A DNA stretch of 7,766 bases from JAIPEL01 sp050115795 (GTDB lineage: Bacteria; Desulfobacterota; Desulfobacteria; Desulfobacterales; CAFBRK01), in NCBI GenBank assembly GCA_050115795.1, contig JASFPT010000197.1, forward strand, positions 1 through 7,766, in the 5' to 3' direction. The position numbers and the translations under genes were made by a program. Below, piece after piece: positions 1-5,160 of this stretch. The first letter of the stretch is position 1. The number at the start of each line of letters is the position of its first letter. The notes under the pieces are model-generated. The model was not told where the DNA came from, did no database searches, and saw nothing but the letters and a program-made list of their open reading frames with translations.

Positions 1-197
1 ATGGGCAAAGCCATTTAATGAGGCAATTGTGGCATTTTCGTTCTCAAGGTAGCAGTTTGCCGCCGCAAGGACCGTCAGCCCTCCGGGCAATGATCATTTA
101 TCCACACGACCCGGCGACCCCAAATACCGCAGCGCTTAAATCCGCTGGCTACGCAGCTTTATATCTATTGGTTCATCTATCGCGAAGCGATGACAGG

Positions 198-226
198 ATC
201 TTGCCGCGCATGTCGCGCGGCAAGAT
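198..226 (+). terminator. 12-bp perfect hairpin, weak terminator candidate
   Basis: ATCTTGCCGCGC (198-209) pairs perfectly with GCGCGGCAAGAT (215-226) across a 5-base loop. On the plus strand it is followed by ATCTTTT, a short T-rich tail, so it could end a plus-strand transcript entering from the left. The tail is weak and starts two bases after the stem, and no upstream gene is visible, so it may equally be a repeat palindrome. On the minus strand there is no T tract. Confidence 0.3.
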
Positions 227-240
227 ATCTTTTCAGTCCG

Positions 241-271
241 TGTGGGTCTGTGTGGGTCTGTGGCTAAAAGC
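241..271 (+). repeat. 10-bp tandem repeat TGTGGGTCTG x2
   Basis: TGTGGGTCTG occurs twice back to back (241-250, 251-260) and runs into TGTGGCTAAAAG, which begins like a third, diverged copy. The pattern resembles a short intergenic repeat (CTGTGTNNNTCTGTGGCTAA-like) that I recall from many unrelated environmental genomes. The similarity is from memory and untested. No function is evident. Confidence 0.7.
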
Positions 272-300
272 CCTTTTAGAAAGATGGCAGGAGAGCGCGC

Positions 301-332
301 AAAAAAAATCGCGGCAGGGGCGCTGCCGCGAT
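301..332 (-). terminator. Rho-independent terminator of rpsT
   Basis: Read on the minus strand, a perfect 10-bp stem (ATCGCGGCAG / CTGCCGCGAT, plus-strand 308-317 and 323-332) with a 5-base loop is followed directly by eight T residues (plus-strand A at 301-308). It begins about 30 bases after the rpsT stop codon. Stem, loop and U-tract all fit the intrinsic terminator model, so rpsT transcription should end here and not run on into a downstream gene. Confidence 0.92.
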
Positions 333-362
333 CGGGGTAGTCTTCGGATACGGGACGAACGT

Positions 363-620
363 TTATTCGGCGGTCTGTTTGTTGAGCGACTTCCGGAGGC
401 GTGAAATCTTGCGGGCGGCGGTCCGTTTGTGGATGACGCCCTTTTTGGCGGCCCGGTCGATGACCGACTGGGCGGCCTTCAGCTCGCCCTCGGCGGCGTC
501 GGCCGGGGCGGTGCGCACGGTCTTGACCGCGCTCCGGACCCGGGTCTTGACGGCCTTGTTGCGAAGCCGGCGGATCTCGTTCTGTTTCGCCCGTTTCAAA
601 GCGGATTTATGGTTGGCCAC
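363..620 (-). CDS. rpsT: 30S ribosomal protein S20
   Basis: Encodes S20, a primary 16S rRNA-binding protein of the small ribosomal subunit. The 85-residue product has the family's usual length and is strongly basic and helical. It opens with (V)ANHKSALKRAKQNEIRR and carries the signature GVIHKRTAARKISRLRKSL near residues 61-78. An in-frame upstream extension to 656 exists, but the family always begins just before ANHKSALKR. The GTG at 618-620 also has AAAGGAG seven bases upstream, so I take GTG as the start; fMet is expected at residue 1. The gene has its own promoter (677-705) and terminator (301-332) and looks monocistronic. It points the same way as lptE and leuS, but a 356-base repeat-rich gap separates it from lptE. 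S20 translation is autoregulated in E. coli; whether that holds here cannot be read from the sequence. Confidence 0.97.
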   Translation of the reverse strand: MANHKSALKRAKQNEIRRLRNKAVKTRVRSAVKTVRTAPADAAEGELKAAQSVIDRAAKKGVIHKRTAARKISRLRKSLNKQTAE

Positions 621-627
621 AGGTATG

Positions 628-634
628 CTCCTTT
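628..634 (-). promoter_or_regulatory. strong SD that fixes the rpsT GTG start
   Basis: On the minus strand AAAGGAG lies 7 bases before GTG at 618-620. It overlaps the coding sequence of the longer frame that would start at 656, which argues that the longer frame is not used. Confidence 0.85.
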
Positions 635-676
635 CAAACCGGTCTGGGTGATGCAAGTTCTTTTTAAAAGTAGGTT

Positions 677-705
677 CATATAATGGACCGAAGGATGGCT
701 GTCAA
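677..705 (-). promoter_or_regulatory. sigma70-type promoter of rpsT
   Basis: On the minus strand a consensus -35 TTGACA (plus-strand 700-705) is followed after exactly 17 bases by TATATG (677-682), a 4/6 match to the -10. Transcription would start near 670 and leave a 5' leader of about 50 bases before the GTG. The perfect -35 and ideal spacing suit a highly expressed ribosomal gene. A run of A/T just upstream (around 708-715) could act as an UP-like element; that last point is inference. Confidence 0.75.
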
Positions 706-732
706 GGAAAAAAGATCAAATGCGGGGGATGG

Positions 733-793
733 CTTGTGGGGGGTGGCGGGTGGTTAAACACGAAAACGATTTTACCGCAAACGCGCGAAGGAC
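733..793 (+). repeat. composite repeat module, copy 1
   Basis: A GGTGG-rich stretch, then AAAACGATTTT (763-773), then GCAAACGCGCGAAGGAC (777-793). The same order of pieces recurs at 4620-4698, on the same strand, with different filler between the last two pieces. It is non-coding on both strands as far as I can see. Confidence 0.55.
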
Positions 794-804
794 CCCCGGT
801 AGGA

Positions 805-835
805 TTTAGAATTGAGAATTTAGAATTGAGAATTT
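805..835 (+). repeat. 14-bp tandem repeat TTTAGAATTGAGAA x2
   Basis: TTTAGAATTGAGAA occurs exactly twice (805-818, 819-832) and begins a third copy (TTT). It is AT-rich inside a GC-rich window, so it stands out by composition. It lies in the lptE-rpsT gap; no function is visible. Confidence 0.85.
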
Positions 836-882
836 AAAGCTTGGCGCCTCTCAGCGCTGCTCTCTTCGCTTACGCTATACAT

Positions 883-967
883 ACCACCAACCACCTACCC
901 GGCGCCGCCAGGCGCCGTAGCCACCGACCACAAACCACACACCACCCACCCGGCGCCGCAGGCGCCG
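883..967. repeat. GC palindrome repeat cluster A (2 units)
   Basis: Two palindromes, CGGCGCC-GCCA-GGCGCCG (900-917) and CGGCGCC-GCA-GGCGCCG (951-967), lie 51 bases apart. Each is followed by the GTAGCC motif. ACCACCAACCACC leads in, and GACCACAAACCACACACCACCC (written here as positions 927-948) lies between them. The second palindrome ends only about 10 bases from the lptE stop codon, so on the minus strand lptE mRNA would form two short GC hairpins right after the stop. These could act as 3' stabilisers or REP-like elements; there is no U tract for intrinsic termination. The same family recurs at 4592-4643 and 4845-4988. Confidence 0.8.
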
Positions 968-976
968 TAGCCGCCG

Positions 977-1501
977 CTAAAAATTTGCCGTGATGCGGTT
1001 GTAGACTTTCTGGGCCAGGCGGGGGGAAAGGTTCTTGATGGCTCTTCTACGGTTGGCTTCGGTGACCTGCTTGTCGCTGCTGACGGTGTAGGCTTCGTCT
1101 TCCGCGATGCCGTCTCCCTTCCAGAGAAACGCCCCATCGGGCCGGACCAGCTTCAGGTTCACGAGCACATAGACCCGCTCGGCCTGGGAGGTGAGGATCG
1201 AACTGCGGGAGACCGACAGGACCGACAGCTTTTCGATGCTCCCCTTGAGCACGGCGTCGGCCTTTTCCGGTTCGACCACCTGGACCTGCCCGTTGCGGTT
1301 GAACTCGTAGATCAGCTCGTTGGTGATCGTGTTTTCCAGCCCGGCCTCGGCGGTTCGGTTGGCGAGCACCTCCACGGCGATCTTCTTGACCCCGTAAGGA
1401 AACGCCCCTCCCCCCGCAAACCGGTACCCGCAGCCGGCAAGCACCGCAGCGGCTGCAAATACAATGCAAATGGGTATGCACCAGCGGAGACGATCCTTCA
1501 T
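977..1501 (-). CDS. lptE: LPS-assembly lipoprotein LptE
   Basis: Outer-membrane lipoprotein that plugs the LptD barrel and helps deliver lipopolysaccharide to the cell surface. The 174-residue product starts with a basic N-terminus and a hydrophobic stretch (residues 9-21), then the lipobox LAGC with the lipidated Cys at 24, so it should be processed by signal peptidase II. Position +2 is Gly, which does not suggest inner-membrane retention. The mature part has the LptE pattern: CGYRFAGG, then ANRTAEAGLENTITNELI (about 47-64), then an ADAVLKGSI strand (81-89). ATG at 1499-1501 has GGAG eight bases upstream. It lies downstream of leuS on the same strand, the pairing known from E. coli (leuS-lptE). 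Here a 399-base gap with an inverted-repeat structure separates them, so co-transcription is uncertain. I see no clear promoter in the gap. Identification rests on motif pattern and neighbourhood. Confidence 0.92.
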   Translation of the reverse strand: MKDRLRWCIPICIVFAAAAVLAGCGYRFAGGGAFPYGVKKIAVEVLANRTAEAGLENTITNELIYEFNRNGQVQVVEPEKADAVLKGSIEKLSVLSVSRSSILTSQAERVYVLVNLKLVRPDGAFLWKGDGIAEDEAYTVSSDKQVTEANRRRAIKNLSPRLAQKVYNRITANF

Positions 1502-1531
1502 CTTCTAAACTCCGGCGTAAGGCTTTGTGCC

Positions 1532-1555
1532 GCTGTTAAGCTGTTAAGCTGCTAA
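1532..1555 (+). repeat. GCTGWTAA octamer array, 3 units
   Basis: GCTGTTAA, GCTGTTAA and GCTGCTAA lie head to tail, starting 31 bases upstream of the lptE start codon, in its presumed 5' leader. The same octamer family recurs at 6655-6702, 6852-6883 (inverted) and 7710-7725. Confidence 0.8.
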
Positions 1556-1570
1556 GCCCAAAAGACTTTA

Positions 1571-1838
1571 GACAGGATTAACAGGATCGACCGGATTCTG
1601 ATTTGATTGTTTGGCGTTTCCGGAAGAAACGCCAAACGTTCAGTCCGCCAAAAACGGTCCCTTCAGCTTCGTGTGGAACGCTCCCAAAGCCCTGACCATT
1701 TGCACGGTAAACCACTATGCATCTTCGTTTCGATTTGAGGATCCGTTCATTCGCCGGAGGCGATGGAACGTTTGCGGCGGCTTCAGGCCGCCGCAAACAT
1801 CCCTATAATCCATCCCGTTAATCCTGTTAATCCTGTCC
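1571..1838. repeat. MITE-like inverted-repeat element between leuS and lptE
   Basis: GACAGGATTAACAGGAT at 1571-1587 is matched by its exact reverse complement at 1822-1838, a perfect 17-bp inverted repeat bounding 268 bases. Near each end lies a perfect hairpin: 1609-1637 (12-bp stem starting GTTTGGCGTTTC, 5-base loop) and 1770-1798 (12-bp stem starting GTTTGCGGCGGC, loop TTCAG), at 38 and 40 bases from the outer ends. The two hairpins also carry facing AAACGTTC / GAACGTTT sequences (1634-1641, 1766-1773). The core has no convincing gene; the open frame on its minus strand starts only with TTG and lacks an SD. The symmetry suggests a small non-autonomous mobile element or a folded dispersed repeat. 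I cannot see a clear target-site duplication. Confidence 0.6.
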
Positions 1839-1900
1839 AATTTTATATCTCTTACTATCTCAAGAGCTCAACATCGTCGTGTCGCTTGTCGTTCGGCGCC

Positions 1901-4486
1901 CTACACGACGATGTTCACCAGCTTGTTTTTGACCACGATGATCTTTTTGACCGTCTTGTCGCCGATGAACTTGCCCACCCGCTCGTCTTCCAGGGCCATC
2001 TTCTTCAAGGTGGCGTCGTCGGTTCCGGCATCGACGGTAAAGCGGCTTCTGAGCTTTCCGTTGACCTGGACCACGATCTCCAGCTCCTCTTTGGTCAGGG
2101 CGTCCTTGCGAAAACCCGGCCAGTCGGCCAACAGCACGCTTTGTTTCTTTCCCAGGGCGGCCCAGAGCTCCTCGGCAAAGTGCGGCACGATGGGGGCCAG
2201 CAGCAGCACCACCGTTTCGGTGGCAAACCGCATGACCGGGGCAAACTTCTTCGGCCGGTCGTCGCCGAGGCCGTACATGGCATTGACCAGCTCCATGACG
2301 GCGCTGATGGCCGTATTGAAGTGAAACCGCTCCTCGATGTCGGCGGTCACCTTCCGGATGGTCTCGTGGGCTTTCTTGTACAGGGCCTTCAGATCTCCGG
2401 AAAGATCGTCGGGACTCCCGGTGAAGGGCGCCACGGCTGCGATCTCGTCCATGATCCCGTCGGCCAGGCGCCAGACCCGGTTCAAGAACCGATATCCCCC
2501 CTCCACCCCCTGTTCGCTCCACTCCAGGTCCCGCTCGGGCGGGGCGGCAAACAGGCAGAACAGCCGGGTGGTGTCGGCCCCGTACCGGTCGAGAAGCACG
2601 TTCGGGTCGATGACGTTCTTCTTGGACTTGGACATCTTCTCCACCCGCCCGGTTTCGACCGGCTTTCCGCAGCGGGAGCAGAAGCGGTCCTCCCCGCGCA
2701 GCACCACCTCCTCGGGGAACAGAAAACCGTGCTCCGGGCAGGCCACGGTCTCCTTGCAGACCATCCCCTGGGTGAGCAGCCGGGTGAAGGGCTCCTTGAA
2801 CCGGACCAGGGAAAAGTCCTTGAGCACCCGGGTGTAGTATCGCGAATAGAGCAGGTGCAAAATGGCATGCTCGACGCCGCCGATGTACTGGTCCACCGGC
2901 ATCCAGTAGTCGACCGCCGCCTTGTCGAACATCCCCTCCTCAAAGCGGGGGCTGCAGTAGCGCTCGAAATACCAGGACGATTCGACGAAGGTGTCCATGG
3001 TGTCGGTCTCGCGCCGGGCCTCGCCGCCGCAGCGGGGGCAGACGGTCTTGTAAAACGATTCGAGCTCGGGCAGCGGAGACCGGCCGCCTTCGAGCAGGTC
3101 GGCCTCCTCGGGCAGGCGCACCGGCAGGTCTTTTTCCGGAACCGGCACGGTGCCGCAGGCATCGCAGTAGATGATCGGGATCGGGGCCCCCCAATAGCGC
3201 TGGCGGGAGATTCCCCAGTCTCGGAGCCGGTAGCTCACGGTCTTTTTGCCCAGGCCCTGCGCATCGAGATCCTCTGCGATCGCCTCTTTGGCGTCGGTGT
3301 TGCCCATGCCGTCGAACCGGCCGGAGTTGACCATGACCCCTTCGCCCACGTAGGCCTCCTCCATGGTCTCCCCGTCCAGGTTCTTGCCGGGGGGCTGGAC
3401 GACCACCACGATGGGCAGCTCGTATTTTTTGGCGAACTCGAAATCGCGCTGGTCGTGGGCGGGGACCGACATCACCGCCCCCGTGCCGTACTCCATCAGG
3501 GCGAAGTTGGCCGTGAAGATCGGAATCGAAGCGCCGGTCATGGGATTGGTGCAGCGGGCGCCGATGTAGATCCCCTCCTTTTCGTGGGTTTCCAGGGCCC
3601 GGCTGGAGCGGTCCACCAGGGCCATTTTTTCGACGAAGTCGGCCGCCGCCTGCTCCTGTTCGGTGCCGGCCGACAGCGCCGACACCAGCGGGTGCTCCGG
3701 GGCGAGCACCATGAAGGTGGCCCCGAAGACCGTGTCGGGCCGGGTCGTGAACACCGGGATCGTTTCGTCGGACCCCTCGATGGGAAACCGGATTTCGGCG
3801 CCGTAGCTTTTCCCGATCCAGTTTTTCTGCATGGTGATGACCTTCTCGGGCCATCCGGGCAGTTTTTCGCAGTACTCGAGCAGGTCGTCGGCATAGTCGG
3901 TGATCCGGAAGAACCACTGCTTGAGCTTTTTCTGACGCACCTGCTCGCCGCAGCGCCAGCAGCTGCCGGCCTCCACCTGCTCGTTGGCCAGCACCGTCTG
4001 ACACGATCCGCACCAGTTCACGAACGACTCCTTGCGATAGACCATGCCCTTTTCGTACATCTTCAAAAAGAGCCACTGCTCCCAGCGGTAGTACTCCGGA
4101 CGGCAGGTGGCGATCTCCCGGTCCCAGTCGTAGGAAAAGCCCATGCGCCGCAGCTGGGCCCGCATGTTGTCGATGTTTTCATAGGTCCAGCGTGCCGGGT
4201 GGCTGTTGTTGGCGATGGCCGCGTTTTCCGCGGGCATGCCGAAGGCGTCCCATCCCATCGGGTGAATCACGTTGAAGCCACGCATCCGCTTGTAGCGGGC
4301 GACCACGTCTCCGATGGTGTAGTTCCGGACATGGCCCATGTGGATCTTGCCCGACGGGTAGGGAAACATCTCCAGCAGGTAGTATTTTTCCCGGCCCGGG
4401 TCCTCTCCGACCTTGAACAGACCCTGCTCGTCCCAAACGGCCTGCCACCGGGGCTCGACCTTTTTCGGATCGTATCGTTCGTCCAT
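1901..4486 (-). CDS. leuS: leucyl-tRNA synthetase
   Basis: Cytoplasmic class I aminoacyl-tRNA synthetase that attaches leucine to tRNA-Leu and edits mischarged products. The 861-residue product matches bacterial LeuRS length. Visible in order: HMGH (49-52), the HIGH motif; a CxxC pair at 159/162 and another at 176/179 (zinc-knuckle-like); the CP1 editing domain with TTRPDT (247-252) and GTGAVMSVPAHDQRD (334-348), where Thr252 and Asp345 fall at the same numbers as the E. coli editing residues; CxxC pairs at 441/444 and 483/486; a leucine-specific insert with Cys 577, 583, 603 and 606; KMSKS (617-621); and the C-terminal VQVNGKLRSRF (807-817). The frame stays open to a TTG at 4543, but the family starts at MDERYDPKKVEPRW, so ATG at 4484-4486 is chosen; AAGGA lies about 12 bases upstream, which is rather far. 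First gene of the minus-strand set; no convincing promoter seen. Confidence 0.99.
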   Translation of the reverse strand: MDERYDPKKVEPRWQAVWDEQGLFKVGEDPGREKYYLLEMFPYPSGKIHMGHVRNYTIGDVVARYKRMRGFNVIHPMGWDAFGMPAENAAIANNSHPARWTYENIDNMRAQLRRMGFSYDWDREIATCRPEYYRWEQWLFLKMYEKGMVYRKESFVNWCGSCQTVLANEQVEAGSCWRCGEQVRQKKLKQWFFRITDYADDLLEYCEKLPGWPEKVITMQKNWIGKSYGAEIRFPIEGSDETIPVFTTRPDTVFGATFMVLAPEHPLVSALSAGTEQEQAAADFVEKMALVDRSSRALETHEKEGIYIGARCTNPMTGASIPIFTANFALMEYGTGAVMSVPAHDQRDFEFAKKYELPIVVVVQPPGKNLDGETMEEAYVGEGVMVNSGRFDGMGNTDAKEAIAEDLDAQGLGKKTVSYRLRDWGISRQRYWGAPIPIIYCDACGTVPVPEKDLPVRLPEEADLLEGGRSPLPELESFYKTVCPRCGGEARRETDTMDTFVESSWYFERYCSPRFEEGMFDKAAVDYWMPVDQYIGGVEHAILHLLYSRYYTRVLKDFSLVRFKEPFTRLLTQGMVCKETVACPEHGFLFPEEVVLRGEDRFCSRCGKPVETGRVEKMSKSKKNVIDPNVLLDRYGADTTRLFCLFAAPPERDLEWSEQGVEGGYRFLNRVWRLADGIMDEIAAVAPFTGSPDDLSGDLKALYKKAHETIRKVTADIEERFHFNTAISAVMELVNAMYGLGDDRPKKFAPVMRFATETVVLLLAPIVPHFAEELWAALGKKQSVLLADWPGFRKDALTKEELEIVVQVNGKLRSRFTVDAGTDDATLKKMALEDERVGKFIGDKTVKKIIVVKNKLVNIVV

Positions 4487-4591
4487 GGCTCTAAGCTGTC
4501 CTTTTCCGGCAATTTTTCGACCAATTTGGCCTGTGTGCCACAAACGACCGCAAATGGCAAGCGGAGCGGTGGTCTCACCGCCTCTTCGCCG

Positions 4592-4643
4592 CGGGCGGCT
4601 GCGCCGCCCGGAGGGTCGCGTGTGGTGTGTGGTTTGTGGTGAA
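4592..4643. repeat. GC palindrome repeat cluster C (1 unit, opposite orientation)
   Basis: An 8-bp palindrome CGGGCGGC-TGC-GCCGCCCG (4592-4610) is followed by GTGTGGTGTGTGGTTTGTGGT (positions 4620-4640), which is the reverse complement of the ACCACAAACCACACACCAC spacer in clusters A and B. The arm sequence differs from cluster A (GGGCGGC versus GGCGCC) but remains self-complementary. Confidence 0.75.
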
Positions 4644-4698
4644 GGGCAAAAACGATTTTGCCACTCGACAGGCTCGGAACAAGCAAGACGCGAAGGAT
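4620..4698 (+). repeat. composite repeat module, copy 2
   Basis: GGTGTGTGG-rich stretch, AAAACGATTTT (4649-4659), then GCAAGACGCGAAGGATGCC (4683-4701), in the same order as at 733-793. Between the last two pieces lies CTCGACAGGCTCGGAACAAG (4664-4683), which resembles a dispersed CTTCGACAGGCTCAGG-type repeat that I recall from many genomes (memory only). Confidence 0.5.
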
Positions 4699-4701
4699 GC
4701 C

Positions 4702-4844
4702 AGGACTGCAGTTTTGGTTAAAAAAAACAGCTCCCTTCGCTCACTTGGCGTCTTGAGCGACCTGCCCTGAGCGAAGTCGAAGCGAAGCGGGCGGTTAATT
4801 CTTTTGGCTTTTACCACCCACCACAGACCACCTGCCACAAGCCG
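4702..4844. other. repeat-derived filler in the leuS-rng gap
   Basis: No gene is supported here. The stretch contains an A8 run (4723-4730) without an adjacent stem, CCCTGAGCGAAGTCGAAG (about 4767-4784) of the CTGAGC-GAAGTCGAAG repeat type, and the start of the CCACCACAGACC spacer sequence that leads into cluster B. A minus-strand frame through it translates to RFDFAQGR-like sequence, which is what this repeat always gives in that frame, so it is not taken as coding. Confidence 0.5.
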
Positions 4845-4988
4845 GGCGCCGTCAGGCGCCGTCACCACCCACCACAAACCACACACCCGGCGCCGCAGGC
4901 GCCGTCGCCACCCGCCACAAACCGGGCGGCGCCAGCCGCCCTCACCACGAACCACACACCACCCGCCGAGCGGCGGCGGAGCCGCCGC
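4845..4988. repeat. GC palindrome repeat cluster B (4 units)
   Basis: Four palindromes: GGCGCC-GTCA-GGCGCC (4845-4860), CGGCGCC-GCA-GGCGCCG (4888-4904), GGGCGGC-GCCA-GCCGCCC (4924-4941) and GCGGCGGC-GGA-GCCGCCGC (4970-4988). They are spaced 36-46 bases and separated by variants of ACCACAAACCACACACC (for example 4871-4887 and 4946-4961). The arms vary between units but stay complementary, so pairing has been kept while sequence drifted. The cluster sits 170-320 bases upstream of rng and ends just before a candidate promoter. Confidence 0.8.
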
Positions 4989-4998
4989 GAGAAATCGT

Positions 4999-5027
4999 TT
5001 GACTTGCCGGGTACAATTTCATATTCA
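4999..5027 (+). promoter_or_regulatory. candidate rng promoter
   Basis: TTGACT (4999-5004, 5/6 match to -35) is followed after 17 bases by TATTCA (5022-5027), a weak -10. Local AT content rises sharply from here to 5070, after 150 bases of GC palindromes. The leader to the rng ATG would be about 125 bases. An overlapping TACAAT (5012-5017) is a better -10 but has no matching -35. Confidence 0.35.
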
Positions 5028-5160
5028 TCGGTAAATTGTTGGTATCAATATCAAATTAACAAAATCCAAACCCATGCGACCGTCTGGGCAGCCGCTGCAA
5101 GGCCTGCGCACGCGGCCGCGGAACCCTTCGACCAGAAAGGAAAGCAGCCACCCGGCATCC

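Larger units (their letters stand above)
1..300. other. gene-free left flank
   Basis: I see no supportable gene on either strand in this stretch. The short open frames crossing it have no SD-like sequence, no recognisable motif and a composition like the other non-coding gaps. It holds one strong hairpin (198-226) and a 10-base tandem repeat (241-260), listed separately. The first 18 bases read ATG GGC AAA GCC ATT TAA and could be the tail of a plus-strand gene starting outside the window, but six codons are not enough to claim it. No tRNA cloverleaf was found. Confidence 0.6.

Noticed and set aside
120..235. Possible tRNA or structured RNA around GGTTCATCTATC
   Set aside because: No cloverleaf could be drawn: acceptor pairing, T-loop GTTCRANYC and anticodon stem are missing.
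18..404. 128-codon plus-strand frame across the left flank and the rpsT terminator
   Set aside because: It runs through the hairpin, the TGTGGGTCTG tandem, the rpsT terminator and the 3' end of rpsT, with no SD or domain.
1578..1796. 72-codon minus-strand frame inside the 1571-1838 element
   Set aside because: TTG start within a hairpin, no SD, no domain. Two other frames are equally uninformative.
1763..4642. 959-codon plus-strand open frame opposite leuS
   Set aside because: It mirrors leuS in the complementary frame. Its translation is rich in His/Gly/Val/Asp with no recognisable domain, has no SD, and extends into repeats at both ends. leuS on the other strand is unambiguous, so the long antisense frame is a by-product of GC-rich codon bias.
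4575..4955. 126-codon minus-strand frame in the leuS-rng gap
   Set aside because: It is made entirely of repeat modules (GLWWVV from the C/A spacers, RFDFAQGR from the CTGAGCGAAGTCGAAG-type repeat) and starts at a non-ATG codon without an SD.
4845..4988. CRISPR-like array from regularly spaced palindromes
   Set aside because: Palindromes are short and unequal, the spacers resemble each other and are not unique, spacing varies from 36 to 46 bases, and no cas gene is present.
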